DNA of 64,000 nt from Chryseobacterium viscerum (GCF_025949665.1 NZ_JAPDFT010000001.1:1364001-1428000), one strand, 5' to 3'. Shown: positions 16,787-25,706, counted from the stretch's first letter. Numbers and translations: made by a program. Notes: generated by a model from the letters alone, not told the origin.

Positions 16787-17776
16787 ATGAAACAACAAGA
16801 TGTTCCTGTTTTGCAATATCCCTGGACCTATGAAATAGGACCGTTTTCACAATCCTTTTATGAAGAACAGAATAATTGGATTGATACGGATTATCAGTTT
16901 ATTTCTGAAGTTACAAGAGCTCAATATAAGAAACACGGCCTCGTAGAGGCCGCGTCTTATATGTTTCCGGCGGCCAGCACCAAAGAACACATCAGACCTA
17001 TAGCAAGATCTATGGTTTGGTTGACACTGTTTGATGATTATTATGAGTTGTGCCCGGTTGATAAACTTGCAGATATCAGGGATCATATAATGGATGTCAT
17101 GTTGGGAGAACAACCTAAAGCAAGTGATATCGGACTGATAAAACAAGTGGCTTTAAGCAGGCAGGAATTTATTCCTTACGTTAATGATGATTGGTTTATG
17201 CGCTGGACTAAAGACTTTTATAATTATACTACCTATGGAATTATGGAAGGAACCCCCTACAAGTTAAAAAAAGAATTTCCAACCCTTAGTAAGCTTCTGC
17301 TTATCCGTGAGTATTCTATTTTTATGTATCCATATGGAGATTCGGTAGAACCTTCTATTAATTATATTGTTCCGGGATATATATCCGAACATCCAATTAT
17401 AAAACGATTAAAAATGTTAATGTGCAGGATAATAGCTATTCAGAATGATTTTGCTTCAATAGAGAAGGTGCTAGGAATTGATACAGAAGTTCTGAACATT
17501 ATATTGGTGATCAGGAATCAATATACTATTTCGTTAGGAGAAGCCATTACCGAAGCAATGCACATCCATGATTCATATGTTCAAGAGTTTGTTGAACTCC
17601 GGAATAATCTACCTGATTTTGGTGTTCAGCAAAAGAATGTTGTACGGTTTGTACATAATATGGCACTGATGATCTCGGGATTGGGAGCATGGTATCATAA
17701 AGGTAATTCTACCAGATATAAGACTTCTGGTGAATTTCTTAAACCAGAATACGGGATCATTACACAATGCTTTTAA
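16787..17776 (+). CDS. Class I terpene synthase-like protein with altered NSE motif (third of three)
   Basis: The 329-residue paralogue keeps FDDYYE (D83, D84, E87), the sensor Arg (about 174, LIREYS), N220-D-x2-S224, and the RY pair (310-311). The residue at the third metal-ligand position (228) is Val instead of Glu or Asp, although Glu226 lies two residues before it. It may use Glu226, have altered catalysis, or be inactive. It starts 31 bp after the second gene. After it only a short spurious frame and a weak GAGG...CCTC hairpin with T-run (about 17850-17886) are seen. Confidence 0.8.
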   Translation: MKQQDVPVLQYPWTYEIGPFSQSFYEEQNNWIDTDYQFISEVTRAQYKKHGLVEAASYMFPAASTKEHIRPIARSMVWLTLFDDYYELCPVDKLADIRDHIMDVMLGEQPKASDIGLIKQVALSRQEFIPYVNDDWFMRWTKDFYNYTTYGIMEGTPYKLKKEFPTLSKLLLIREYSIFMYPYGDSVEPSINYIVPGYISEHPIIKRLKMLMCRIIAIQNDFASIEKVLGIDTEVLNIILVIRNQYTISLGEAITEAMHIHDSYVQEFVELRNNLPDFGVQQKNVVRFVHNMALMISGLGAWYHKGNSTRYKTSGEFLKPEYGIITQCF

Positions 17777-17994
17777 TTAAAACAAAAATTGTATCAATCC
17801 TATTTACTATAATCAATAGCGAATTTAAATTTTACTTCATCAATCATTTTAGAGGATGCCTTCAATATAGAGACAACCTCTTTTTGTGTTCGTATAAACT
17901 TTTGTATCCGGTCTTTTTAGATGCTATTAATACTGTCTTTTGTAGAACAGAAACAAAAATAATTGTGTAATAGTATGATTGGTGATTTCAAGAC

Positions 17995-18480
17995 CTATTT
18001 CTTTGGAGTTAAAGAAAAATTATCCATATAAACAGCCTGATGTACTCCATTCAGTAAAACTTTCAGCCCCAGATGAGCGTCTTTTTTCAAAGATATAGTA
18101 TATGTTTTTTTCTCTCCTGTGATCTTTGAAGGCTTAGTGATTGAAACATAGGATTTTGCATCAGAAGGACTGTTTACTGAGAAAAGCTCTAACGTTGTTT
18201 CGCCCCCGTTATCCGAAAGGTCAAGAGAAAGAGTATAGGTTCCGGCTTTTATTTCCGGGGTTACCAGATACATATTTTCTCCAGGGCTACTCATTGAATA
18301 AAAAATAATTCTTTTATCACTGGCATACAGCATGGCTTTTCCTGGCTGAGCAGTCCAGCATTTATTGATATCTTTCCAGGTGTCAAAATTTTCAGCAAGG
18401 GTAGATACAGATTTACACTGTGCATTTGCTGTCAGAAATCCTCCTATAAAAGCCATTCCCGAGAGTACGATTTTTTTCAT
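17995..18480 (-). CDS. Small exported beta-sandwich protein, unknown function
   Basis: The 161-residue protein has a signal peptide (to TANAQ, residue 21). The mature part looks like a jelly-roll or choice-of-anchor type domain: FDTWKDINKCWTA near the start, TPEIKAGTYTLSLDLSD in the middle, and YMDNFSLTPKK at the end. Such domains often accompany T9SS proteins, but no C-terminal sorting domain is present. It converges with the terpene synthase genes. A 10-bp-armed dyad lies just upstream of its start. Confidence 0.65.
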   Translation of the reverse strand: MKKIVLSGMAFIGGFLTANAQCKSVSTLAENFDTWKDINKCWTAQPGKAMLYASDKRIIFYSMSSPGENMYLVTPEIKAGTYTLSLDLSDNGGETTLELFSVNSPSDAKSYVSITKPSKITGEKKTYTISLKKDAHLGLKVLLNGVHQAVYMDNFSLTPKK

Positions 18481-18482
18481 GC

Positions 18483-18512
18483 GTTATTTTTATTTATAAT
18501 GAGTAAAAATAA
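18483..18512. repeat. Inverted repeat upstream of small secreted-protein gene
   Basis: The arms GTTATTTTTA and TAAAAATAAC are perfect complements around a 10-base loop and begin 2 bp before the minus-strand start codon at 18480. It could be an operator or a 5'-UTR hairpin. Confidence 0.5.
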
Positions 18513-18935
18513 CAAAAAAAGATGATACCCGAATCGTATTGTTTTATGATTTACGTTAGCTTTATGTGAATCTGACTGTGTATCTTCTCAATGTGCCCAA
18601 TGATATCTGTTTAAGAGCGATAGTAGCATTCTAAAGATCATCGAATAAAATAAGCCTTCCCATTACAGAAAAGCTTATCCGATTTCAAGTAAGATGCAAT
18701 TATAAACAAGACTCAAAAATAGGATTAAATGTATTTAGATACTTATGAGTGAGATCATATTGAATCTTCTGCAAAGGTGTTGAAAACTGTCCTGCAAGAC
18801 TATTTTCAGCACCTTTATTGATTGTTCTTTTCATTTTCTTTTTTCAGATCACGTTTTGTAGGAAAAAAAATCATCAAAAATAACAGGAGCTAAGTGAATT
18901 TTTGAATGAGGAAATATTTAATGACAAGTATAAAA
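18513..18935. other. Intergenic region with one imperfect hairpin
   Basis: No gene seen. A hairpin of about 14-bp arms with one wobble (AAAGGTGTTGAAAA / TTTTCAGCACCTTT) lies at about 18774-18818, with a weak T-rich tail. Confidence 0.4.
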
Positions 18936-19097
18936 TCAATTCTTTTTTAATTTCTTCAGCCATAAGGGATTGCCAAATGCATTAACATCGGAATCGACAT
19001 CTAAATACTCTGATCTTTTGCAATGATTACATTCCCTTTCAGTGTTGCTAGTGTATTTCCATTGGTGGATATTTAAAAAGCAAAGTATTTTTTTCAT
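18936..19097 (-). CDS. Small zinc-ribbon-like protein
   Basis: The 53-residue frame (an alternative start 3 bp earlier gives MMKK) reads MKKILCFLNIHQWKY, then ERECNHCKRSEYL, then a hydrophilic tail ending LKKLKKN. The spaced Cys6/His11 and CNHC (23-26) recall small DUF1660-like proteins with a CxxxxxHxW...CxxC metal site. No neighbouring partner is obvious. It stands alone in an 1100-bp region between convergent and divergent larger genes. The composition supports a real gene, but I cannot prove expression. Confidence 0.5.
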   Translation of the reverse strand: MKKILCFLNIHQWKYTSNTERECNHCKRSEYLDVDSDVNAFGNPLWLKKLKKN

Positions 19098-19100
19098 CAT

Positions 19101-19551
19101 AAATTTTCTGCAAACAAAATCAATTTATTCCTGAGATAATTACAGGATTCCGTAATCAGAAAAAAAAATAGGAAAATACGAAGACAAAAATCTGATTTGC
19201 AAATATTGAAAATATAGTATTTCCGGCTATTAATCTGATAAGTATAATGTTTACAAAAGGACAAACCATAGAATCCGGTAGCCGAAGTACCTTTGGTTAT
19301 GGTCGAAGTGATGGGATTATTGAAATAGAAGTCGCTCTCTTTGGGAGTATATTCAAGAGGAAGAAACCGTTGAAAAATGCAGCCGTACCACAGAGGTATT
19401 AAAGCGGTGGTGTACTTAAAAAAAATCTGTTTAGATCCTTGTATTTGGAAAGATCTTTCACTATTATATCTTATAAATGTTTTTTCTTTATATTGTAAGC
19501 TTGTTGGCTTGTAAATTGATGCTAAAAACTGTATTGAATTTTTGATGACTA
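19101..19551. other. Intergenic region, possible decayed sequence
   Basis: A 51-codon frame from 19247 (start MFTKGQTIESG) has moderately protein-like composition but no recognisable family and no neighbour link. The DNA just before the next gene is AT-rich and may hold its promoter. Nothing else is seen. Confidence 0.35.
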
Positions 19552-21351
19552 ATGACTAGAACGATTGTAATTTTAATTTTCTTTTTAGGTGGTTTTTTCT
19601 TTTTAAATGCACAGGAGAAGAAAGATTCGCTGTATTATAAAATAGAAGAATTTTCGGATAAGAGAAAAGTTACCAAATTCATTCACCGCTTTATATTTCG
19701 TAGAGAGCCGGATTCTAGTTCCGTTAAGTCCAGGACAGAAAAACTGTCGCAGGAAGCTTATAACAAAAAATACATCAGAAAAATCAGGATAGAGACTATT
19801 GATCCATTTGGATATGGTTCCAAGGATACTAAAGAAAAATCCAGATGGTATGATTGGGTAGCAGATCATCTTCATGCCAATACAAGAAACTCCACTGTCA
19901 ATAATTATTTGCTTTTTGAAGAAGGTGAAGAATATAATGCCCAGAAACTTTATGAATCTGAACGTTTGCTGAGAGCAATGCCTTTTGTCAACAGAGTGAA
20001 TATCAGTGTTTCCGATAGTACTTCCAGCAAAGATTCTATTGATGTTGTGGTAAAAGTTCTGGATTCCTGGAGTCTGAAGCCGAGAATCAGCTATTCCGGA
20101 AGTAAACTTGGTCTGGGAGTTACCGAAGAAAATGTATTAGGATTAGGCCATACTCTTGATTTCCTTTACAGAAACGACTCCAAAGAAAAGCAGGATTATC
20201 TTTTGGGAAGCTATACAACCTATAACCTTTTAGGAACTTATATCAATGCCCAGCTTCTTGGGGAAAGAGATTTTTTGAGAAATGAAAGAATTAATTTCAG
20301 CTTAAGAAGAGATTTTTTCTCGCCTTTAACAAAATGGGCGGGTGGTTTTACGTTTGAATATTTTAAGCGGAAGGTTTTACTTCCCACAGAAACTGACACT
20401 GCATTTCCGGAAGTTCAGATCAAAGTATACAGCCAGGATGTATGGGGTGGTTATCAGATTCCTGTTTCAGCGGATCCTGACGAAAGAGTATCCAGCAATA
20501 TTGCAGTGATAGGAAGATTTCAGAATTACCAGTATAAAGATAGTCCGGGAATAGACCAGTATAAATATTTCAGTTCATACAATAGTTTTCTGATGTCAGT
20601 CGGGCTTATTCACAGAAATTTTTCGGTTCAGAGAAATATTTTTCAATATGATTTGCCGGAAGATGTTGCTTACGGGCATTCTGTGAACATTATTGGGGGA
20701 GGCTTATCAAGAAACAAAGAAGTGAACCCTTATGTGGGAATTTCTGCTTCTTATGGTACTTTTACAAAGTTGGGATACTTTACAGTGAAAGGGCAGTTCG
20801 GAAGGTTTTTTAATGAAGACAGCCAGAATCGGGAGTCTTTCCGGGTAGACGGAACCTATTTTACGAATCTTATGGATTGGAAATTTGCCAAAGCAAGACA
20901 TTTCTTTTCTCCAACAATAGCTTTAGGAAATCCACAGCATAACTATTCTTATAAAGACAGAATCAATCTTTCTTCCGCAGACGAATTTCCTGTTTACAAT
21001 TCGGATTATATTGGGACTAAAAAACTGGTTCTAAGGTACCAGATTCAATTGTTCATTAACAAAACGTGGAAGAATTTCCATTTCAGTCCTTATTTAACTA
21101 CCGCAGTTGGGTGGCTGGGAATGCCTGATGATAAACTATTGAAAACAAAGGCTAATACAAAAATTGGCATAGGTGTTTTAATTAATAATCCGTACCTGGT
21201 TTTCAACAGAATTCAAATTTCTTTCATGTATTATCCACGGGTTCCGTTTGATAATAACTCGGTTTTTGATTTTAACAGCAATAGAAATAATCTTTTACCA
21301 ATGAATAATTTTGCAACAGATATTCCACATTTTGTAAACTTTGGCAACTGA
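19552..21351 (+). CDS. Outer-membrane protein with POTRA-like and beta-barrel parts
   Basis: The 599-residue protein has a signal peptide (to FLNAQ, residue 21) and a basic linker. Residues ~80-180 form a POTRA-like segment (YIRKIRIETIDPFG, then FEEGEEYNAQKLYESERLLRAMPFV, then IDVVVKVLDSW). About 400 residues of barrel strands follow. The arrangement resembles Omp85/BamA-type or TamA-like assembly proteins, although shorter than BamA and with one clear POTRA. It ends VNFGN, not in a terminal Phe. It is convergent with the anti-sigma factor gene, 12 bp apart. Confidence 0.65.
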   Translation: MTRTIVILIFFLGGFFFLNAQEKKDSLYYKIEEFSDKRKVTKFIHRFIFRREPDSSSVKSRTEKLSQEAYNKKYIRKIRIETIDPFGYGSKDTKEKSRWYDWVADHLHANTRNSTVNNYLLFEEGEEYNAQKLYESERLLRAMPFVNRVNISVSDSTSSKDSIDVVVKVLDSWSLKPRISYSGSKLGLGVTEENVLGLGHTLDFLYRNDSKEKQDYLLGSYTTYNLLGTYINAQLLGERDFLRNERINFSLRRDFFSPLTKWAGGFTFEYFKRKVLLPTETDTAFPEVQIKVYSQDVWGGYQIPVSADPDERVSSNIAVIGRFQNYQYKDSPGIDQYKYFSSYNSFLMSVGLIHRNFSVQRNIFQYDLPEDVAYGHSVNIIGGGLSRNKEVNPYVGISASYGTFTKLGYFTVKGQFGRFFNEDSQNRESFRVDGTYFTNLMDWKFAKARHFFSPTIALGNPQHNYSYKDRINLSSADEFPVYNSDYIGTKKLVLRYQIQLFINKTWKNFHFSPYLTTAVGWLGMPDDKLLKTKANTKIGIGVLINNPYLVFNRIQISFMYYPRVPFDNNSVFDFNSNRNNLLPMNNFATDIPHFVNFGN

Positions 21352-21363
21352 TAAAGGAGTATT

Positions 21364-22185
21364 TTAGATTTCTCCCATTACAAACATATTCTCCATGGTA
21401 GGTACCTTACTTCCGCCTTCTTTTTCGAGAGTAATGGCAAAAGCCTGAGCATTGGGAATATTGGCCAGTGCAATTCTGCTGTCTTTATCTTCGGTGTACA
21501 TTCCTGCACTTACAGGTTGTCCGTTTTCAATGGCCCAAAGCTGATATTGCATTCCTGCAGGAGCTTTAGGAAGTTGTTCCGCATTCAGATAAACTTCTTT
21601 TGTTTTTTTATCCCAGAAAACCATTGCTTTGGAATCCGTATGCTTTTCTACACCCTTCAGCATCACCATCTGCATATCAGGATTGGAGAACATATCAATC
21701 TTACGGTTCATTTTTTTCATTGCCTGGTCCTGAGCTTGTTTTTCTGCAGACAGCAAGGCGATTTCCTTTTTATTGGACGATTGGGTATTCATCCAGAATA
21801 AATTTCCGGCAACACTTATCAGGAACAATGCAGAAGCTGCTATTGCGTAGGTTTTCCAGCGGGTATCTTTCTGAGTATTTACTCTTTCTTTAGTTTCTTT
21901 GTGATCTTGTGTCTCAGGAATATCTGTTGAAACAGCAGGTGTTACTTCTTCGGCAGTCTGTTCCTGCTTAATTTTATTCCAGATCTTAGATTTCAGATCA
22001 CTTGGAGGTGTTACGGCTTGAGCGGTAGCAAGATGTTCCAAAGTCTTTTGTGCTTCTTCAAAAGCTGCTTTTACTTCAGCATTATTCTTCATCACACACT
22101 CCAAAATCCCTGCCTCTTCAGGAGAAGCATGGCCAAGAATATAAGATTCTATAATTCCGGATGATATGTATTCTTTTGTGTTCAA
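21364..22185 (-). CDS. RskA-like anti-sigma factor
   Basis: The 273-residue protein has an N-terminal cytoplasmic part (1-75) like anti-sigma domains, a hydrophilic linker, one membrane segment (about 110-132), a short coiled coil, and a C-terminal RskA-type extracytoplasmic domain. The last includes PAGMQYQLWAIENGQPVSAGMY and FAITLEKEGGS. It should hold the ECF sigma factor at the inner membrane and release it on an envelope signal. It begins 1 bp after the sigma factor stop, as a co-translated pair. No zinc-binding HxxxCxxC is seen, as in many Bacteroidota members. Confidence 0.85.
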   Translation of the reverse strand: MNTKEYISSGIIESYILGHASPEEAGILECVMKNNAEVKAAFEEAQKTLEHLATAQAVTPPSDLKSKIWNKIKQEQTAEEVTPAVSTDIPETQDHKETKERVNTQKDTRWKTYAIAASALFLISVAGNLFWMNTQSSNKKEIALLSAEKQAQDQAMKKMNRKIDMFSNPDMQMVMLKGVEKHTDSKAMVFWDKKTKEVYLNAEQLPKAPAGMQYQLWAIENGQPVSAGMYTEDKDSRIALANIPNAQAFAITLEKEGGSKVPTMENMFVMGEI

Positions 22186-22186
22186 T

Positions 22187-22756
22187 TTATTGATAATCTT
22201 TTAGCAAATCTTTTAATTTCATCAGTGCATTACGCATTTTCGTTTTCACTGTTCCCAGCGGTATCTTCAGCTTTTCGGATATTTCATGTTGGGTATATCC
22301 TTGATAATAAGCAAGATTTATGAGTTCCTGCTTGTCTGTTTCCAGTCCTTCAAGCACATTGTTAAATCCGATATAATCAGATGAATTGTTGACTGTTGAA
22401 AGTTCTGTAGTATTATATACGAAATCCGGAAGTGATTGGTTTTTAAGCTCATTCTGGAATCCCTTAGACTTTAAATAATCAATAGCGGTATTTCTTGCAA
22501 TATTGATCATCCAGGTATAAAACCTTCCTTTGGAAGCATCGTACTGATGGATAGCGTTCCATATTTTAACAAAAACATCCTGGATTACTTCTTCAGTGTA
22601 TTCTTTAGACTGAACGATCCGGAGAATGATTCCGTACAGCGCACCGGAATAGTGGTCATACAGATAATGAAAACCGGTTTCGTTTTTTTCTTTTAATAAA
22701 ACGATAAGTTCTTCTTCCGAATAGGTTGTTTTAATAGCTTTTATTTTTCTGTCCAA
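22187..22756 (-). CDS. ECF-type RNA polymerase sigma factor
   Basis: The protein has sigma region 2 (FHYLYDHYSGALYG, then VIQDVFVKIWNAIHQYD and FYTWMINIARNTAIDYLK) and region 4 (LINLAYYQGYTQHEISEKLKI, then GTVKTKMRNALMKLKD). No ATG fits. I chose the TTG at 22756, giving 189 residues starting MDRKIKAIKTT; another TTG at 22783 would add nine residues. It is paired with the RskA-like gene and divergent from msrB. It probably controls itself and nearby redox genes; this is inferred from arrangement. Confidence 0.88.
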   Translation of the reverse strand: MDRKIKAIKTTYSEEELIVLLKEKNETGFHYLYDHYSGALYGIILRIVQSKEYTEEVIQDVFVKIWNAIHQYDASKGRFYTWMINIARNTAIDYLKSKGFQNELKNQSLPDFVYNTTELSTVNNSSDYIGFNNVLEGLETDKQELINLAYYQGYTQHEISEKLKIPLGTVKTKMRNALMKLKDLLKDYQ

Positions 22757-22846
22757 ATGTAATAAAATAAAACATATAGTCAATAAAATCCAATCTATCT
22801 TTTATTTCGTACATGATTTCAAGGAAATTATTAAAAAATATTCAAT

Positions 22847-23362
22847 ATGAAAAATATTACTTCAAGAGCTGTACTTGTGTTTTGTATCGTTTTGTCCACG
22901 CATTTCTATAAAGCCCAGAATCAGCTTTTTAAAATTAAAAACCCTTATTACTCCCGTACAGCTGAAAACCCATTGAAAGTGAGTAACGCTGAGTGGAAAA
23001 AGATTTTAAAACCGGAACTCTATCAGGTTGCCAGAGAAGGAGCAACAGAAACCGCTTTTACAGGTAAATATTATGAGTTTGATGAAAAGGGAACCTATTA
23101 TTGTACTGTCTGCGGAAACCCACTTTTTATTTCGACTTCAAAATTCGCAACCACCTGTGGATGGCCTTCTTTCTATCAGCCTATACGTAAAAACAGTATT
23201 AAATACAGAAATGATACTTCTTATCATATGGAACGCACAGAAGTATTGTGCGGAAGATGTGATTCTCATCTGGGACATGTCTTCGATGACGGCCCGAAAC
23301 CGACAGGAAAACGGTTCTGTATGAATTCTATCTGTCTTGAATTCATCCCTGGTAAAAAATAG
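22847..23362 (+). CDS. msrB: Exported peptide-methionine (R)-S-oxide reductase
   Basis: The 171-residue protein carries a signal peptide (to FYKAQ, residue 24) and a full MsrB domain. It has zinc-binding CxxC pairs at 86/89 and 135/138, the GWPSF motif (105-109) and catalytic Cys158 in RFCMNS. MsrB reduces the R-epimer of methionine sulfoxide in proteins, here in the periplasm. Its electron donor is unknown, but a TlpA-like thioredoxin is encoded about 3 kb away. It is divergent from the sigma/anti-sigma pair, so it is a candidate target of that sigma factor. Confidence 0.93.
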   Translation: MKNITSRAVLVFCIVLSTHFYKAQNQLFKIKNPYYSRTAENPLKVSNAEWKKILKPELYQVAREGATETAFTGKYYEFDEKGTYYCTVCGNPLFISTSKFATTCGWPSFYQPIRKNSIKYRNDTSYHMERTEVLCGRCDSHLGHVFDDGPKPTGKRFCMNSICLEFIPGKK

Positions 23363-23479
23363 TGTATTGAAAATCAGTTGTTTGAAAATAAATTTCATTT
23401 TTTTCAATCTAAAACAAAACCAACCTCGTAAATGACATTAAAAGCACAATTAAATATAATTAATTAAAAAATCAACACA

Positions 23480-24049
23480 ATGAACACACAGTCAAAAATC
23501 ACAGTTTTAGCAATGGTAGCTTTATCATTTGCATTCAGCGGAAAGGTAACTGCACAAACGATGAAAGAAAAAACAGTAATGGTAGGAGGAGCTCCAATGT
23601 ATCCGTCCAAAAATATCATTGAAAACGCTGTCAATTCCAAAGACCACAAAACCCTTGTTGCGGCAGTGAAAGCTGCCGGTTTAGTAGAAACATTACAGGG
23701 AGCAGGCCCATTTACAGTACTGGCACCCACAGATGCTGCCTTTGCAAAACTTCCGAAAGGAACAGTAGAAAGTCTTGTAAAACCTGAAAACAAAGCAACA
23801 CTTACCAGTATTCTGACTTATCATGTTCTGCCAGGAAGATACAGTGCAAAAGAAATCTGGGCTGCTGTAAAAGCCGGTAACGGAAAAAGTATGATGAAAA
23901 CAGTACAGGGAGAAGATCTTACTTTCTGGACTAAAGGAAAAGACCTTTACATAAAAGATGCAAAAGGAAACAGTGCGAAAGTAACCATCGCAGACGTGAA
24001 CCAGTCTAACGGAGTGATTCATGTAATAGACACGGTTTTAATGCCATAA
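23480..24049 (+). CDS. Exported fasciclin (FAS1) domain protein
   Basis: The 189-residue protein has a signal peptide (to KVTAQ, residue 26) and one FAS1 domain. It shows the conserved H1 segment (LQGAGPFTVLAPTDAAFAKL), the YHVLPGRY segment, and the C-terminal GVIHVIDTVLMP. FAS1 proteins act in adhesion or as small envelope proteins. Its place between msrB and two ferritin-like proteins matches a common Bacteroidota association with ECF/RskA loci. Spacing to the next gene (78 bp) is compatible with one operon. Confidence 0.92.
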   Translation: MNTQSKITVLAMVALSFAFSGKVTAQTMKEKTVMVGGAPMYPSKNIIENAVNSKDHKTLVAAVKAAGLVETLQGAGPFTVLAPTDAAFAKLPKGTVESLVKPENKATLTSILTYHVLPGRYSAKEIWAAVKAGNGKSMMKTVQGEDLTFWTKGKDLYIKDAKGNSAKVTIADVNQSNGVIHVIDTVLMP

Positions 24050-24127
24050 CAATTTATAAGATTTCAGACAGCATATTTCAGTATGCTGTTTTTCTTCTTT
24101 TATCCTAACACTAAAAAAATTAATAGT

Positions 24128-24838
24128 ATGAAAAAGACAATTCAGGTTTCTAATCAGGGAGTTACCCTTGATACAAGCAGAAGAAACTTTTTAAAATTAA
24201 GTGGAGTAGGATTGGCTGTCGCAGGCCTTACTTTAATAGGATGCGATGACAATGATGATTTTCAGATCATGGAAGAATCCAAGTATGATCTGGGAACAGG
24301 AGATGTAGGCGTATTAAACTATGCCTATGCACTCGAACAGCTGGAAGCAGATTTTTATACCAAAGTGGTCAATAATTTTTATACAGGAATTTCCAGTATT
24401 GAAAAAGAAGTTTTTACAGACCTCTATCATCATGAAGTGATTCACCGGGATTTCTTTAAAGCAGCCATTAGTGGTGCTACAGACCACGTGCTTCCAAAAC
24501 TTGAATTCCAGTATCCAAATGTTAATTTTAATGACCGTAATTCAGTTTTAGCCACAGCAAAAGCATTGGAAGATACGGGGGTAGCAGCCTATAATGGAGC
24601 CGGAAAGTATATTTCCAATCCTGCTTATCTGGTGATAGCCGGTAAAATAGTTTCGGTGGAGGCCAGACATGCTTCTGCGATCAGAAATTTAATCAATCCC
24701 GGATCTGCTGATTTTTCAGGAGATGATGTGATAGATGCCAACGGACTTGACCTTGCAAAAGAGCCCAAAGATATCGTAATGGCTGCAGGAGCGTTTATCA
24801 AAACACCTTTTACCTGGAAAGAAAGAGGCATTAACTAA
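24128..24838 (+). CDS. Exported ferritin-like domain protein, twin-arginine type
   Basis: The 236-residue protein starts at the ATG at 24128; a longer frame adds a poor N-terminus. It has a Tat-like signal SRRNFLKLSGVGLA (17-30) followed by a lipobox-like LIGC, so it may be exported folded and lipidated. The body is a ferritin-like four-helix domain: EQLEADFY, HHEVIHRDFF, KALEDTGVAAY and VEARHASAIRN supply Glu/His residues suited to a di-metal site. Reaction unknown, perhaps iron or peroxide handling. It is followed 24 bp later by a paralogue. Confidence 0.85.
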   Translation: MKKTIQVSNQGVTLDTSRRNFLKLSGVGLAVAGLTLIGCDDNDDFQIMEESKYDLGTGDVGVLNYAYALEQLEADFYTKVVNNFYTGISSIEKEVFTDLYHHEVIHRDFFKAAISGATDHVLPKLEFQYPNVNFNDRNSVLATAKALEDTGVAAYNGAGKYISNPAYLVIAGKIVSVEARHASAIRNLINPGSADFSGDDVIDANGLDLAKEPKDIVMAAGAFIKTPFTWKERGIN

Positions 24839-24862
24839 TCATTCACCCTTAAAAATTACATT

Positions 24863-25678
24863 ATGAATATTCTTAGATTACTGGATAAGCTTTCTTATGA
24901 TAAATTTTTCACCACGGAAGCTTCAAGACTGGAAACCATTACGAATATGTCATTATTCGGAAAAAAAGCAACTACAGCAGCTGTACCGCTTGGACTGGGA
25001 GCGTTGATGACTACTCCTGTCAAAGCAGAAACTACAGAAACAAAATTAACAGGTACTGCCTTGAAAAGTACACTGACGGATGCATTACAGCTGGCACTTG
25101 TACTGGAATATCTTGAAAATGAATATTACAGCATAGGACTATCTACACCAGGATTAATTCCTACTGGAGACAGAACGGTTTTTATGCAGATCTCAAAACA
25201 CGAATCAGCCCATGTCAGCTTTCTGAAAAGTACACTGACTTCTCTGGGTACAACACCGGGTAATAAACCAACATTTGACTTTACAGCCAACGGAAGTTTT
25301 ATGCCTTTTACAGATTATAATCAGTTTCTTATTCTTGCTCAGGCTTTTGAAGATACCGGAGTAAGAGCTTATAAAGGACAGGCCGGAAATGTAATGTCCA
25401 ATAAAGTTGTACTTCAGGCTGCATTACAGATTCACTCTGTTGAAGCCAGACATGCTTCTCAGGTGAGAAGAATGAGAGCCAATAAAGGCTGGATTGAGCT
25501 TGCTGATGGAGGAAGTATGCCATCTGCAACTAATCCTGTCTATGCTGGAGAAGATAATGTAAACCAGGCAGGCTATAATACCGGAACTTTATTTGGAACA
25601 GCAGCCGGTTCTGCAGCTTACGATGAAATATTAAGTGGAAGCGATGCACAGACTATTGCCTCATTGTTCATAGTTTAG
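24863..25678 (+). CDS. Ferritin-like domain protein (second copy)
   Basis: The 271-residue paralogue has the same ferritin-like pattern: LALVLEYLENEYY, KHESAHVSFL, AFEDTGVRAY and HSVEARHASQVRRMR. Its N-terminus has no clear Tat or Sec signal, only a hydrophobic GKKATTAAVPLGLGALMTTP stretch at about residues 33-52. It may be held by, or exported with, the Tat-type partner upstream. An operon with the preceding gene is likely. A terminator follows within 30 bp. Confidence 0.82.
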   Translation: MNILRLLDKLSYDKFFTTEASRLETITNMSLFGKKATTAAVPLGLGALMTTPVKAETTETKLTGTALKSTLTDALQLALVLEYLENEYYSIGLSTPGLIPTGDRTVFMQISKHESAHVSFLKSTLTSLGTTPGNKPTFDFTANGSFMPFTDYNQFLILAQAFEDTGVRAYKGQAGNVMSNKVVLQAALQIHSVEARHASQVRRMRANKGWIELADGGSMPSATNPVYAGEDNVNQAGYNTGTLFGTAAGSAAYDEILSGSDAQTIASLFIV

Positions 25679-25706
25679 TTGTGATTTGGATGATGATAAA
25701 GTGGTG

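Noticed and set aside
17767..17970. 67-codon frame after the third terpene synthase
   Set aside because: It overlaps the terpene synthase stop, has no recognisable features and lies over a weak hairpin; composition looks like chance AT-rich DNA.
19247..19402. 51-codon frame MFTKGQTIESG...
   Set aside because: Composition is weakly protein-like but there is no family, partner or clear start context; kept only as a note in the intergenic entry.
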